NCBI GenBank assembly: GCA_014360105.1
Contig: JACIYD010000103.1
Span: forward strand, 1 to 6,191
Direction of reading: 5' to 3'
Length of the DNA: 6,191 bases
From: Clostridia bacterium
GTDB lineage: Bacteria; Bacillota; DSM-521; Neomoorellales; SLTJ01
The first letter of the stretch is position 1; each line of letters begins with the position of its first letter. The notes below the pieces were generated by a model, which had not been told where the DNA came from, searched no databases, and saw only the letters and a program-made list of their open reading frames with translations. Below are positions 6,172-6,191 of this stretch, piece by piece. The position numbers and the translations under genes are program-made.

Positions 6172-6191
6172 TTCTATCACCAACGCCAAAC

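Overview
The window is about 60% G+C. It looks like chromosomal DNA of a thermophilic, endospore-lineage Firmicute, perhaps the Moorella/Desulfotomaculum-like clostridia. The reasons are the recA-recX-rny order, consensus sigma-A promoters, GTG/TTG starts and strong Shine-Dalgarno sequences. The organism is inferred from style only; no database was searched.

The intact genes all lie on the minus strand, so they are read from high to low coordinates. First is a secreted or lipid-anchored SIMPL-domain (DUF541) protein (4312-5085), closed by a strong intrinsic terminator (4227-4258). Next is a near-consensus promoter (4156-4185) driving recA (3105-4118, GTG start), with recX (2506-3108) translationally coupled through a 4-base ATGA overlap. 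recX carries an unusual low-complexity C-terminal tail, and the same kind of GC-rich, repeat-like DNA continues for about 270 bases past its stop. A second consensus-like promoter (2204-2232) and a roughly 130-nt structured leader precede rny (RNase Y, 522-2066). The membrane anchor of rny has no ATG, GTG or TTG start in frame. After a hairpin comes an unrecognised small gene that runs off the left edge (1-348).

The right end (about 5159-6191, plus strand) is decayed accessory DNA divergent from the SIMPL gene. It holds a frameshifted fragment of a protein that resembles the C-terminal half of a CARF/SAVED-type (Rossmann-like) nucleotide sensor, a hairpin-rich spacer, and a DDE transposase fragment lacking its N-terminus and ending in an early stop. 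I infer that a mobile or defence island once entered immediately upstream of the recA locus.

Together, recA (recombinase), recX (RecA modulator) and rny (membrane-anchored endoribonuclease starting mRNA decay) form a housekeeping block with two independent promoters. The most notable observations are the rny leader (candidate attenuator plus non-canonical start), the extended RecX tail, and the CARF/SAVED-like remnant. No complete novel system is visible in the window.
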